A stretch of DNA of 64,000 bases, taken from NCBI GenBank assembly GCA_032871835.1, contig CM065297.1, positions 70,667,253-70,731,252 on the forward strand. The letters run 5' to 3'. This stretch comes from Dipteronia dyeriana (lineage: Eukaryota > Streptophyta > Magnoliopsida > Sapindales > Sapindaceae). Of this stretch, positions 35,444 through 47,633 are shown in pieces. A model generated the notes under the pieces. It was not told the DNA's origin. It did not search any database and worked only from the letters and a program-made list of their open reading frames with translations. Position numbers and translations under genes: made by a program. The first letter of the stretch is position 1, and every line of letters begins with the position of its first letter.

Positions 35444-36959
35444 TGTTAGGATTATGCTCGATAGCAAGAGTATAATATTGTATTTGACAATCTTTTCATA
35501 TTAATAAAGTGATTTTTGGCTTAACAAATCTTATAGCATTTATAGTTTAATTATTATAATTGTCAAAAGTAAATGATCATAAGGTTAAAAGACTATGAGA
35601 AAGGAAGAATTGGTCATACATCTAGATATGTATGAGGTAGACACAATTCTTTAGTTTGTCTTGAATAATATTCACAACTTAAGATAAAAGGTTGGGCGTC
35701 TTTATCTTGTCAAAGTTGTTGATTCTTTTGCTAGCATTTTAGTGGGATCAAATGTGTTATGATGAGTCTAAAATCATTAAAGTGTGGTGTCTTTGGGCAA
35801 AAGAATCTAATGCAGTGGGTGCATTGATGAGGATCACAATCAAACACTTTATCTAGAACCGTCAATGGATAATAGTTTTCATTTGAAGACAATCGGGAGT
35901 CTATCTCAATCCTGAGATAAATGATGGACTTATTGTTGAAAGTGTTATCATTTGAGCAATCAATGATTACGATTATATAGCATAGTCTATGCTCGATAGT
36001 TTGGTGGTATTCATTTGTTAATCTATAGAGGACTTCATTTATAGATATGAACATCGTGGCTGCATTTATTAAATGAGAGTAGAATACCATCATATGGATA
36101 TTTTGAGGTATTGGATATTAAATCTTAACGTTAAGTTTTCAATAGTGTCTATTGAAACATGGCTTCTGGACAAGTCAAAATATCCAAGTTCAAAATGTGG
36201 TCATATGAGTAAATATGGTAACTTAGAGAGCTATAGGCGGTCTATGAGCTCTTGGCGATTACTGGTATTCTTCACGAGGATACATTTTCTCTAATAAGGT
36301 TGTCTAGGGTATGAATGAGTAACATCAACTTATTCCATCTTTATTTAAGAGTTCAATTTTAGTTCTTTAGTAGAATGAATTAAAATTAAATAGATCAGAC
36401 CTAAGTGAATCATTTGTTGACTGTGATTGGGTTGTGTCTGTTGGAGCTTAAATTTAGATAGCCCGTCAAGATCCCAATCCACACGAACTTGCATGGATCA
36501 CTTGATATATTCTACCGGACCAATTTAGGGGTCCATTAAAAATTTGTATTAAGGCATGTGAACTTGTTTCTTTTTGTAAGAATAGGTCTAGTTTACTTGT
36601 GGACTTTTTATTAAGGTCTAATGGATTTAATAAAATAAGAAAAATAATATATGGCCCATATATTTGGAATGGGCGGCAAGGCTATTTAGAATAGCTTAAT
36701 TGTATTATTTTTATTTTATTATTTAATTTAATGGAAATTAATTAATTTGTTGATTGAATAATTAATTATTTAATTAAAAGTCAAAAAACAATTCCTGGTA
36801 GGAGACGGTTTCCTAAAATTATACTATTGTTGGTAGTATAATTAATATTAAAGACTATATATGATAAGTAGATAAATAAAAGGAATTATTTATCTAATCA
36901 AATTAGGAAGTTTTTAATATGGTTACAAATACATTATTGAGTTGGATTAGGAGTCTTGG

Positions 36960-37099
36960 TGTAGGATAGAATTCTTTTAGAAAATGAATTCTTAACCACC
37001 AAGTAAATACACTTAAGAAAAGGATTCTTAACAACCAAGTAAATCCATCTTAGGAAAGGATTTGTGATCCTAATATATATTCTTGTGAATTTCGGCCAG

Positions 37100-37147
<48 letters not shown>

Positions 37148-37255
37148 AGGATAGAATTTCTTTAAGAAAAGGATTCTTAACTACCAAATAATTCCACCTA
37201 AGGAAAGGATTCTTGCCAACCAAGTAAATCCTTCTTCGGAAAGGATTTGTGATCC
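36960..37255 (+). repeat. LTR minisatellite, unit about 36 bp
   Basis: Units of the form AAAGGATTCTT-ACCA, CCAAGTAAATCC, then CTTAGG recur about five times, split by an AT tract. The same array with other unit numbers occurs in the 3' LTR (44500-44750), in copy G (48610-48720, 54475-54575), in I (59765-60055) and in J (62390-62690). Confidence 0.8.
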
Positions 37256-37262
37256 TATATAT
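37256..37262 (+). promoter_or_regulatory. Putative TATA box of the R2 LTR
   Basis: TATATAT follows GATCC and the minisatellite. The B 3' LTR has TATATATATA at 44752-44761 and J has it at 62695-62702, each at the same place. About 600 bp then remain to the LTR end, which would be R and U5. Confidence 0.4.
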
Positions 37263-37862
37263 GTACCCTTGTGAATTTTGGCCCGCCCTATGATTCTTAG
37301 AGTAAAAATTTCGGCCAACATAAGGTTTTTCTAAGAGAGAATTTTGATTGGCAAGAGAGAATTTTGCTTGGCAAGAGAGAATTTTGAGAGAGAAAAATTT
37401 AGTATTTTACTCTAGACAAAATTCAATCCACTCTAAGATATAGGGCGTGGAATTCGGCCAAGGAGAAAAGAGAAAACGAGAACGTTTTTGTTTTCGATAG
37501 TACACTAGTATCCTTTACATCAAAAGTGTTTTGTGTACAACATCGAATCAAGTTTCACGCTAGTTTCAATCATATTGATTGATAATTCACAAGTGGCCGG
37601 ACAATCTTGATTTTTCTCTTGGAGGATATTTGTAACTAACAAAGACATAGATTTTGTTTGTTTCCATCCTCAGGTATACAATTTGAAGAAAGGGAGCCCA
37701 CATTCCTAGGTGATTCACCTTCGTGATTGGATTGGAAGATCTTGCAGAATCAATTCGGTGCTTGTTTAATCATCACGAGAAAAAGGTACGATACTTTTAT
37801 ATACATCAAATAATCGTCACGAGAAAAACCATGCTTGCGCTGCGCGTGGTTTTTTCCCTACA

Positions 37863-37877
37863 ATTGGCATCAGAACC
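37863..37877 (+). other. R2 copy B primer-binding site
   Basis: ATTGGCATCAGAACC follows the LTR. It matches the initiator methionine tRNA complement with two changes. Confidence 0.87.
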
Positions 37878-39212
37878 TTGTTGTACCCTTGATTAATTGA
37901 TATATGTGTACGTGAATCTTTTTCTTTTTATTGTATATATGCATCTTTTAGAATGAGATGACACTCTAGGTATTCACATATATATTTACATTGGAATGTA
38001 TGGATATGTGGATTGTTATTGCTCAATTTTGGTCCTAGAATTTCAAATTATTTTTGTTTTGGAATTGTAACAAGAATGGTGGTCTTTAATCGCCATAATT
38101 TCCGTCTTGGTAGTTGCTAGGTTTTTTTAAAATTTGTCGTAATTAAAAAAAACTGCAGTATTTTTGTTTATAATTCTTCTGTAATACACTCAAGTTTCGA
38201 AGACTCGAAGGTTTGAAGAATTAGGAGCAACCGGAACAAGTTTGGGATGGTGCAAGCTGTAGCAACGAACGTGCGTGCAAAGAGCACGCAGCCACGTTTG
38301 TTGTGGCATGGGCTGCCCACGGCAGGCCTATGGAAGCCATGGGCTGCGCATGGCAGCCTTTATGGGGTTGTGGCATGCGCACGCCCATGGGTAAGGGCCA
38401 AGGATGAGCACGCCCATAGGAGGCAGCCGAGAGAGTCCGAACAACGAAGGTCGCGTGAAGACCTGTTCGTCAAGAAAGGAGTTTTTGTATTCCAAGACAT
38501 ATGTAATTTACTTGTTTTTCTAGGATGGACCAAAATTGTAGCAATTTATATTTTTGTAAATATTGCAATGTTTGTCATTGTTTGATACTATGTCATATAG
38601 AATAAGAGTGCCACTCATATATCTCTTTTGGTATGAACATGCATTGAATGGTTTAAGTATCTAAATTGACATCTAGATAACTTGGTAAATCATTTGTTGG
38701 AATTCGATCACACACCATAAACAATTTAGTGGGAGAAGGTGTTTTGGAACACCTACGGCCTCCAAATTTAGTTGAGCTTTATGTTTCGTGTAATAACCTC
38801 CCAAGAGGTATTCATCAATGAAATTTAGCAAGATACTTCCTTATAAGGATAGACAAGATAATTAGCCCAAACGATATCTACTCCCAAAGGAGGGATATTC
38901 GTGAGGGATTATATTGAAGGTCGATAACTTGGTAACAAACTCAATGTAATTTTATTAATATCCTCCCAAGAGTTCTTGTTAATAAAATTGCAAGGCTAAA
39001 ATTGAAAACGTTGGTTGTTATGTTAACAATTAGGTTGGACCTAGTCCAACTAGTAAATGGTGCGAACTCCCAAATGAAGCGTGACATTTATGGATGTTGG
39101 ATCACCGTTGAATTTCACGATTGAATTATTTTATTTATAATTCAGGATAAATATTCAAAAGTGCTATATCATGATTATTTACTTATATAATTTTTGTTAA
39201 TATAAATAAATC
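37878..39212 (+). other. R2 copy B leader with a GC-rich upstream frame
   Basis: The leader is 1.3 kb. At 38247-38585 an open frame of 112 residues begins MVQAVATNVRAKSTQPRLLW. Its GC-rich first part (38247-38470) is built of about three 30-bp units around GGCATGGGCTGC. Copy G keeps a related frame at 49716-49925 and copy F has the same block on the minus strand. It may be a structured leader or an upstream frame that limits gag translation. I do not recognise a protein domain. Confidence 0.55.
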
Positions 39213-39963
39213 ATGACCCACCCCATCCCTAATCAAATTCCTAAAAGATAATACTTTAACTGATGATAATTATGTCACATTTATAAAGGAAAATTGGGTT
39301 GTCGTTGTAAGTTGAAAAACCATAAGATCGTTCTGTCTATCCCTAAACCACCAAACTAATGAATCTACTCAGGAGCAAAGAGATGAGTATCAGTAGTGGA
39401 AGTCTTCAGATGAGATGGTTAAATGTTACGTTATGGTCACCATCTCCGACGTGTTGCAACAACAACATGAAGGAATGAAGATTGTTGCCGATATAATGAT
39501 GTCTCTAGAGGAGATGTTTGCTATGAGGTCTAGGATGACTAAGAGAGAGGCAGTGACTGCTTTTATGAATCTTAGGATGAAACCTGGACAGGGTGTGAAA
39601 GATAACATGATGAAAGTCATAACATAGATCAACATTGCTGAAATGAATGGTGCTGAGATAGATGGTGAGACCAAAATTGACATAATTTTCAACTCACTAT
39701 CATATTCCTTTGATCAATTCAAGTTGGACTACACCTTAAATAATAAGGAATGCACATTGCAAGGCCTGATGCAAAATGTTCAAAGCATGGAAAAAATCCT
39801 TGTGAAAGGCAAGGGTCAAGAGATTCATATGCTTGGTAAGTTGCTACTGTTAAAGACCGGTAAGAAGGTCAAAAGACAACAGAATAAAAACCAACTTGAG
39901 CCTTCTTAGAAGGAGACCAAGAAACTAACAAAGATCAAAGGAAAGTGTTTATTTTGTGGTGAA
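39213..39963 (+). pseudogene. R2 copy B gag (degenerate)
   Basis: The ATG at 39213 (frame MTHPIPNQI, broken at once) is at the position where copies F and G also have ATGAC. NTLTDDNYVT-like codons follow in another frame near 39250. The capsid region is open at 39415-39627 and 39643-39909, with MMSLEEMFAMRSRMTKREAV and AEIDGETKIDIIFNSL. A half knuckle, CLFCGEN, remains at about 39946-39966. The His and last Cys are lost at the junction where the protease start is missing. Confidence 0.78.
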
Positions 39964-42962
39964 AATTGTCAAAGGAATAGACTGAATAAGAATGAAGTCA
40001 ACTTGCATTTAGGCAATGAAGCGTTGGTGTCTACTAGTTTAGTGGGAGATATTAGAATCAATTTTGATTCTTATAGGCATTTAGTTTTAATAAACTTTTA
40101 TTATGTACCACAATTCAAGAAGAATTTAATATCAATTTCTTGTCTAAATAAATTTGGATATTCGGTTACTTTTAATAAAAGTTTTAATATTAGTAAGAAT
40201 AACAAATTTGTTTATAAAGGTACATTGGAAAACGGTTTATTCTATTTGCATATCTCTCACTTGTTAGACACGGAATCAACGGAACCTAATCATAAAAGTG
40301 TAAAATTATCAAAAGATGATACCGATCTATGGCATTTACGCCTAGGTCATATTAACCTTAATAGGATTAAAAGATTGGTAAGTGACGGACCTTTAAGTGA
40401 CTTAAAGGTTGATGACCTACCAACTTGTGAATCTTGTTTGAAAGGTAAAATGACCAAAAGTTAGTTTACGCTAAAAGGCATAAGAGCCATTGAATGTTTA
40501 GGATTGATACACGCTGATGGGTGTGGACCTATAAGCATTCAAGCTAGAGGTGGATATGAGTACATCATCACTTTCACGGATGATCACTCAAGATTTGGTT
40601 ATGTATATCTTATGAGACATAAGTCGGATGCTTTTGAAATGTTTAAAGCATTTAAAGCTGAAGTAGGAAATCAGCTTGAGAAACGCTTAAAAATCTTGAG
40701 GTCTGATCGTGGTGGAGAATATCTATCTGGTGAGTTTCACCAATATCTTATTGATAATTGGATAATTTCTCAGTTTTCTGCACCAGGCACACCTCAACAA
40801 AATGGGGTGACAAAAAGGAGAAATATAACTCTTTTGGACATGGTTAGGTCTATGTTGAGCTATTCAACACTCCCTAATTCTTTTTTGGGATATGCTTTAC
40901 AAACCGCAATGTACATTCTAAACGATGTACCATCTAAGTCAGTTCCTAAAACACCTCATGTGTTGTGGAAGGGCGAAAGCCTAGTTTACAACACTTATGG
41001 ATATTTGGATGCCCTGCACACGTGATAAAAGGAAAGACAGAAAAGATAGAGTCCCATTCAGAAACATGCATATTTGTAGGGTATTCAAAAGGAACAAAAG
41101 GATATTATTTTTAAATTCCTTCAGATCTTAAAGTATTTGTTTCGACAAATGCTAAATTTCTTGAAAAGGACTATATGAATAATTTTGTGCCTAAAAGTAG
41201 AATTGTCCTGAATGAGCTTTTAGGAGATACAATTCCACAAAAGGCTTCGCAACCAAGCCCAATTGAAAGTTTCGTACCAACACAAGATAAATAATCTACT
41301 ATACCTTGCTGTAGTGGGAGGGTTGTTAGACAACCCGAGAGATACATTGGTCTAAGAGAATCTGTAGAGAATCTTCCAGACGACGATGATCCCTATACAT
41401 ACAAGGAAGCAATGAAAGATGTTGATTATCGTCATTGGCAAAAGGTAATGTAATTTAAAATTGAATCTATGTTCAAAAACAAAGTATGGTCTCTTGTAGA
41501 CTTGCCTAAGGGGTTAAAACCCATCATGTGAAAGTGGGTATACAAGAGGAAAAGAGGAATGGATGGAAAGGTAGAAACCTTTAAAGCTAGATTAGTAGCT
41601 AAAGGTTATACACAGAAGGAAGGTATCGATTATGAAGAAACCTTGTCTCCTGTGGCCATGCTTAAATCCATTAGTATACTCTTATCCATTGCAGCATCTC
41701 TAGACCTTGAGATTTGGCAAATGGACGTCAAGACAGCTTTCCTAATGGAAGTCTTGACGAAAGCATCTACATGATGCAACCAGAAGGATTCATTGAAAAA
41801 AGCCAAGAGGAAAGGGTAGGCAAGTTACAAAGATCCATATATGGATTGAAGCAAGCATCCAGATCCTGGAACATAAGGTTCGATCAAGCCGTAAAAAGTT
41901 TGGATTTATTCAAAACCTTGATGAACCTTTTGTATACAAAAGGATTAAAGGTGACAAGCTGGTTTTCCTAGTTCTTTACGTTGATGATATACTACTAATC
42001 GGAAACGATGTAGGTGTATTAACATCAATAAAATAGTGGTTAGCGAAACAATTTGATATGAAGGACTTAGGAGAAGCAATTTATATTCTTGGTATCCAAG
42101 TCATAAGGGATAGAAAGAATAGAACGAATGCATTATCCCAAGCTTCATACATAGATAAAATCTTGTCTAGGTTTTCCATGCAAGATTCTAAGAAAGGTAT
42201 GTTACCTTTCAGACATGGAATCAAACTTTCTATAGAACAAGTTCCTAAGAATGTGCGTGAAGAGCAATTCATAAGTAGGGTTCCATATGCATCGGCAGTC
42301 TGAAGTCTCATGTATGCAATGCTCTATACTAGACCAGATATTTGTTTTGTTGTAGGCATAGTTAGCAGGATTCAATCGAAACTTGGTCCTGATCACTAGA
42401 CGGTAGTCAAGAATACTTTCAAGTATCTAAGGAGAATGAGAGATTATATGCTTGTATACTCTAGAAGTGATTTAATTCTTGTTGGGTATACTGATTCTGA
42501 TTTTCAGTCAGATTCTGACTCTAAAAGATCAATATCAGGATCTGTGTTTACTATTGGATGAGGGGCAGTCATATGGAGGAGTATCAAACAATCTTGTATT
42601 GTTGATTCCACCATGGAAACCGAGTATGTAGCCGCATATGAGGCTGCTAAAGAGGTTGTTTGGCTCCGCCAATTCTTGATTGAGTTGGAAATGGTTCCTA
42701 ATGCGAATAAGGAGATCACTATCTATTGTGACAATAGTGGAGCAGTGGCTAATTCAAGAGAACCAAGAAGTCATAAGAGAGGGAAACACATTGAAAGAAA
42801 GTATCACCTTCTAAGGAAATTTTTCATAGGGGTGACGTGACGATTACCAAGATCGCGTCAACAGAAAATCTAGCGGATCCCTTTACAAAGGTTCTTCCAC
42901 GAAAGAGATTTGATGGGCATCTAGAGAACATGTGGATGAGAGATATGATACATTTGCTATAA
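39964..42962 (+). pseudogene. R2 copy B pol: integrase, RT, RNase H; protease active site missing
   Basis: After the broken knuckle the sequence enters LNKNEVNLHLGNEALVST, which aligns with residues downstream of the protease Asp in R1, so about 55 codons are gone. Integrase: [21 protein letters not shown], first Asp in LIHADGCGP, second in LRSDRGGEY; the Glu is Lys (NGVTKRRN, codon 40813-40815). [21 protein letters not shown] near 41590, a one-base frame slip near 41745 in AFLNG, and YVDD at 41977-41988. RNase H: STMETEYVAAYEAAKE near 42610 and YCDNSGAVANSREPR near 42727. The final stop is at 42960, after RDMIHLL. Confidence 0.88.
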
Positions 42963-42963
42963 A

Positions 42964-42976
42964 GCAAGTGATAGAT
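42964..42976 (+). other. R2 copy B polypurine tract, degraded
   Basis: GCAAGTGATAGAT stands where R1 has GTGGGAGAT. Two purine changes and a T weaken the tract. Confidence 0.65.
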
Positions 42977-45391
42977 TATTAGGATTATGCTCGATAACAA
43001 GAGTATAACATTGTATTAGACAATCCTTTCATATTATTAAAGTGATTTCTAGCTTAACAAATATTATAGCATTTATAGTTTAATTATTATAATTGTGAAA
43101 AGTAAATAATCATAAGGACAAAAGACTACAAGAAAAGAAGAATTGTTCATACATCTAGATATGTATGAGGTTGACACAATTCTTTAGTTAGTCTTGAATA
43201 ATATTCACAACTTAAGATAAAAGTTTGGGCGCCTTTATCTTGTCAAAGTTGTAGATTCTTTTGCTAGCACTTAAGTGGGATAAAATGTGTTATTATGAGT
43301 CTAAAATCATCAAAGTGTGGTGTCTTTGGGAAAAATAATGTAGTGCACTGGGTGCATTGAATAGGATCACAATAAAACACATTATCTAGAACTGTCAATC
43401 GATAAAAGTTTTCATTTGAAGACAATCAGAGAGTCTATCTCAATCCTGAGATAAATGATGGACTTATGGTTGCAAGTCTTTTCATTTGAGCTATCAATGA
43501 GTATGATTATATAGCATAGTCTATCCTCGATAGTTTGGTGGTATTCATTTGTTAATCGATAGAGGACTCCATTTATAAATATGGACATCATGGCTGCATT
43601 TATTAAATGAGAGTAGAATACCATCATATGGATGTTTTGAGGTATTGGATATTAAATCTTAACGTTAAGTTTTCAATAGTGTCTATTGAAACATGGCTTC
43701 TGGACAAGTCAAATAATCCAAGTTCAAAATGTGGTCACATGAGTAAATATGGTAACTTGGACAGCTATAGGAGGTCTATGAGCTCTTGACGATTACCGGT
43801 ATTCTTCACAAGGATACACTTTCCCCAATAAGGTTGTCTAGGGTATGAATGAGTAACATCAACTTATTCCATCTTCATTTAAGAGTTCAATTTTAGTTCG
43901 TTAGTGGAATGAACTAGAATTAAACAGATCGGACCTAAGTGAATCATTTGTTGATTGTGATTGGATTGTGTTAATTGGAGCTTAAATTTAGAAAGCCCGC
44001 CAAGATCCCCAATCCACACGAACTTGCATGGATCACTTGATATATTCTACCGGACAAATTTAGGGGTCCATCTATAATTGTATTAAGGCATGTGAACTTG
44101 TTTATTTTAGTAGAATAGGTCTTGTTCACATGTGGACTTTTTATTAAGGTCTAAGGGATTTAATATAATAAGAAAAATAAAATATGGCCTATATATTTGG
44201 TATAGCCGGCAAGGCTATTTAGAATAGCTTAATTATATTATTTTTTTTTCAACTCTTAATTAAATTAAAATTAATTAATTTGTTGATTAATTTATTATTT
44301 AATTAAAAGTCAAAATCTTTTTCCTAGTAGGAGATGGTCTCCTAAAATTATACTATTGTTGGTAGTATAATTAATATTAAAGACTATATTTGATAAGTAA
44401 ATAAATAAAAGGAATTATTTACCTAATCAAATTATGAAGTATTTAAATGGTTACAAATACATTATTGAGTTGGATTAGGAGTCTTGGTGTAGGATAGAAT
44501 TCATTTAGAAAAAGGATTCTTAACCACCAAGTAAATCCTCCTAAGGAAAGGATTCTTAACAACCAAGTAAATCCATCTTAGGAAAGGATTTGTGATCCTA
44601 AAATATATTCTTGTGAATTTTTGCCAGCTCATATATATATAAGAGGATAGAATTCCTTTAAGAAAAGGATTCTTAACTACCAAATAAATCCACATAAGGA
44701 AATGATTTTTGCCAACCAAGTAAATCCTTCTTAGGAAAGGATTTGTGATCCTATATATATACCCTTGTGATTTTCTGCCAGCCCTATGATTCTTAGAGTA
44801 AAAATTTCGGCCAACTTAAGGTTTTTCTAAGAGAGAATTTTGCTTGACAAGAGAGAATTTTGAAAGAGTAAAATTCAGTATTTTACTCTAGACAAAATTC
44901 AATCAACTCTAAGATATACGGTGAGGAATTCGGCAAAGGAGAAAAGAGAAAAAGAGAACGTTTTTGTTTTTGATAGTACACTAGTATCCTTTACATCAAA
45001 AGGGTTTTGTGTACAACATCAAATCAAGGTTCACGCGAGTTTCAATCTAATTGATTGATAATTCACAAGTGGTAGGACGTTCTTGATTTTTCTCTTGGAG
45101 GAAATTTGTAACTAACAAAGAAATAGATTTTGTTTCATCCTCAGGTATACAATTTGAAGAAAAGGAGTCCACACTCCTAGGTGATTTCTGTTCGTGATTG
45201 GATTGGAAGATCTTACGGAATCTATTCGGCGCTTGTTTAATCGTCACGAGAAAAAAGTACGACACTTTTATATACATCAATCAATCTAGGGTTAAGGTTC
45301 TTGTTATTTTAAAGGAAAAAAAATATTTATACGCAAACCCTAATTTTATAAATTTTCTCACGCTTCCGCTGCACGTGGGTTTTTCCCTACA
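42977..45391 (+). repeat. R2 copy B 3' LTR
   Basis: This 2415-bp LTR begins TATTAGG (second base changed) and ends CCCTACA. Its AT tract (about 44633-44642) is far shorter than in the 5' LTR. The minisatellite at 44500-44750 reads on the minus strand as a repeated peptide frame, which is not a gene. Confidence 0.93.
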
Positions 45392-45396
45392 GTTTC
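45392..45396. repeat. Target-site duplication of R2 copy B, right copy
   Basis: GTTTC, identical to the empty site at 27627-27631. R4 LTR sequence resumes directly after it. Confidence 0.87.
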
Positions 45397-45647
45397 CTCT
45401 TTTGTGGTTTTACCACGATAAAATCTCTTGTGTTGTTTTAGCAATTTTAATTCCTCTTCTTACTTGTTTTGTGTTGCTTTGATCCTTGGTAAATTGTTTT
45501 CATATTGAGTTGTTAAGGCAATCATCTTGTAAGAATTTTTAAGTGTGTTTTTAAAATTACTTTTTTTGAAAGATGTCTAAAATTTGAGCCTATACTTATT
45601 CACCCCCCTCTAGGAATGTTTGCACTATAATGTATAGGGAATTTTCA
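45397..45647 (+). repeat. R4 3' LTR, right part
   Basis: These 251 bp match 27632-27887, from CTCTTT--GTTTTACCA to GGGAATTTTCA. The shared SIRE motif TATTCACCCCCCTCTAGG lies near 45598-45614. Confidence 0.88.
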
Positions 45648-47231
45648 CCTTTGACAAACATCGTCTTGTTCGAGGAGGGGGTTTCCTTGTCATCAACATA
45701 TCCAAGGCCCCTCTTTTCACTTGACTTCTTTCCAATGCTCAATATATGGTCAAGTTTTCGGTGGTAGAGGTTATTTTGGCAAGTAACTCCTTAGCTTCCA
45801 CAAGCTCCTTCTTGAGATTCTCCTCTTTCAATTTTTGAATCTCCATTTTCTTTTTCAACCTACAGTCTTTAAAGTACTCGATGAAGTCTTCAAGGTCTAT
45901 GGCTTCACAAATACCTCTAGAGTGAGATGAAGACCTCTCATTACTAGAGTCATTTCTTACACTTGAGGATGATGTAATCTTTTCACTTTGGCTCTCATCA
46001 AGAGAGTCAACTTCCTCATCAAGACTTTTGCCTTGGTCACTTGTCATTGTGCCAACAACTTCCCTATGTTTAACAACATCAATAACATCTATAGCTACCA
46101 TTTCATCTAATTCACCTTCAAGGTCACAATACAAGGCACTCTTGCTTTCTTCTTCAACTTTCACATAGGAGACTTGGAATGCCATGTAGTTAATTACAAG
46201 TTCTTCATCACTAGAAAAATCTTATACACTCTCAATATCACTACATGAGATGACCATCTTCTTTCCTTTCCTTTCCTCTTACCCTTCAAGTTTCCACAAT
46301 CTATGGAGATGTGCTCGAATCCTTCACATTCAAATCATTGAATGCCTTTTCTTGAAGGTTTATCTTGGTTTGGCTCACCTCTCCTGAGTTCAAGATTTTT
46401 TTCTTGAAGTCATTCCCCTTAGAGCTATAGCCTTTCTTTTGTAGTACTTAAAATTTCTTGAAGCATTTTACCATTAGAGCTATGTCTTCATATGATTCAT
46501 CATCCTCCTTCTTAATCTTAGAGTTATTTAAGACTATACTCTTTTACCTCTTGGGAGGAGTAAATGTGGGAACCTTTCTTGACTCATAAGCAAGAAGCCT
46601 TCCAATTACTTCACTTGGCTTCATATTTTTACATTCATTATTCTCTTCAAATGCCAACACCTTAGATTCCAACCAAGCAGGAAGTGACCTCATGATCTTT
46701 TACTTGATCTTCCTATCTTAATACGTGACACCAAGTTGATGTCTTTGATTGACAATGTCCATCAACATAACTTGAAAATCATTTAAGCACTCATCCTCCT
46801 TCATCCAAATTGTCTCAAATTTCATTTGGAGGACTTGAAGCAAGGAATCCTTCACCACTTTGGTTCCCTCATGTGCCGTTTCTAAGATCTTGCAAGCTTC
46901 ATGTGTATTTTTGGTGATTTCGATGAGTTTGTATTGATTTTCATCAATTAAACAAAATAAGGCATACATTGCCTTCTTGTTCCACTTGGAGACTTCAAAC
47001 TATTTGGAACTCCATTGAGACTTGGGCTTGGGCACACTACTTCAATCTTTAGAGGTCATGGTGGGTGGTATGTATCCATCTTTAATCACCATCCAAACCC
47101 TATCTACAAACCCTATCTATCACCGATAGGAAAGACTCCATCTTCCCCTTCCATGAGGAGTAATTGTCCCCCTTGAGCAATGGTGGCCTAACACTTGACG
47201 CTCCCTCTTTACTCACCCTAAAATCACTCAT
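45648..47231 (-). pseudogene. R5 gag (degenerate), cut by the R4 insertion
   Basis: The start is the ATG at 47229-47231, giving MSDFRVSKEGASSVRPPLLKGDNY, parallel to R3 gag. The capsid region follows, with FETIWMKEDECLNDFQVMLMDIV near 46800. The first knuckle near 46300-46345 has its first Cys replaced by a TGA stop (FECEGFEHISIDC). The coiled-coil tail at 45739-46185 reads DLEDFIEYFKDCRLKKKMEIQKLKEENL in part. The gag ends abruptly at 45648 next to the R4 LTR. R3 has matching sequence across this point at about 9945, so the cut is the R4 insertion site. Confidence 0.82.
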
Positions 47232-47333
47232 AGTGTTTGGGTAATGTATGCAAGTGAATGTATGAAAATTAAATGTAAAAAAGGAAAGACACACAACACA
47301 AGAGCAAGAATCACCTAAGTATGTCTAAGAACC

Positions 47334-47348
47334 GGCGTTGATACCAAT
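47334..47348 (-). other. R5 primer-binding site
   Basis: On the minus strand it reads ATTGGTATCAACGCC next to the LTR end. It resembles the initiator methionine tRNA complement with two changes. Confidence 0.82.
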
Positions 47349-47633
47349 TGAAAATAAACTTACATGCATCTAAATTAACCTAGAGGGGGGTGAAAAGATT
47401 TTTAATCAAGTTAAGTACCAACTTTTCTTGATTAGTCAATATTAAAAAATTACCCAAAAATAAGAAGTAATCAATCGACAATTTGAAGTGCGGTAAACGA
47501 TAAATGACACATAGATTGATTTACGTAAGAAACCCTCCAATTGGGCAAAACTCACAGGCTATCCTTCTAACCACAAACGACCCTCAAATCAACTATACGT
47601 GATAATGTTTACAACCTAGGTTTACCTCTAGTC
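47349..47633 (-). repeat. R5 LTR, left part
   Basis: It begins on the + strand TGAAAATAAAC, carries CCTAGAGGGGGGTGAAAAG at 47379-47397 and runs to the insertion of R2 copy G. It continues at 55185. Joined length is about 1.8 kb. Confidence 0.85.
47629..47633. repeat. Target-site duplication of R2 copy G, left copy
   Basis: TAGTC, identical to 55180-55184. Confidence 0.9.

Larger units (their letters stand above)
35444..37862 (+). repeat. R2 copy B 5' LTR
   Basis: This 2419-bp LTR has ends TGTTAGG and CCCTACA. It contains a long AT dinucleotide tract (about 37105-37145), a minisatellite of about 36 bp (about 36960-37250) and a TATA-like TATATAT at 37256-37262. Confidence 0.93.
35444..45391 (+). 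mobile_element. R2 copy B: Angela/BARE-like copia retrotransposon with both LTRs
   Basis: The element is 9948 bp: 5' LTR, primer-binding site, 1.3-kb leader, gag, pol, degraded polypurine tract, 3' LTR. It sits inside the R4 3' LTR. The protease active-site region is absent and pol has many stops. In the first 94 aligned bases of the two LTRs I count about nine differences by eye, so this copy is old. Confidence 0.92.
26919..45647 (+). mobile_element. R4: SIRE/Maximus-like copia retrotransposon, interrupted by R2 copy B
   Basis: Order is: remnant of 5' LTR, primer-binding site, short gag lacking the capsid part, pol, 1.4-kb 3' region, polypurine tract, and a 3' LTR split by R2 copy B at 35444-45391. 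Its right end (TTTTCA at 45647) is set in R5 gag. The left 1.2 kb of the 5' LTR is missing and replaced by R2 copy F. Pol motifs such as YFHTFGSKCFILNDRDHLGKFD resemble those of R3 but the LTRs are different. Confidence 0.85.

Noticed and set aside
37105..37145. Long AT dinucleotide tract as a functional origin or matrix site
   Set aside because: Such tracts occur in most R2 LTRs with lengths that vary even between the two LTRs of one element; slippage explains them.
44501..44719. Repeated peptide frame on the minus strand (RIYLVVKNPF-type units)
   Set aside because: It is produced by the 36-bp LTR minisatellite, whose unit length is a multiple of three.
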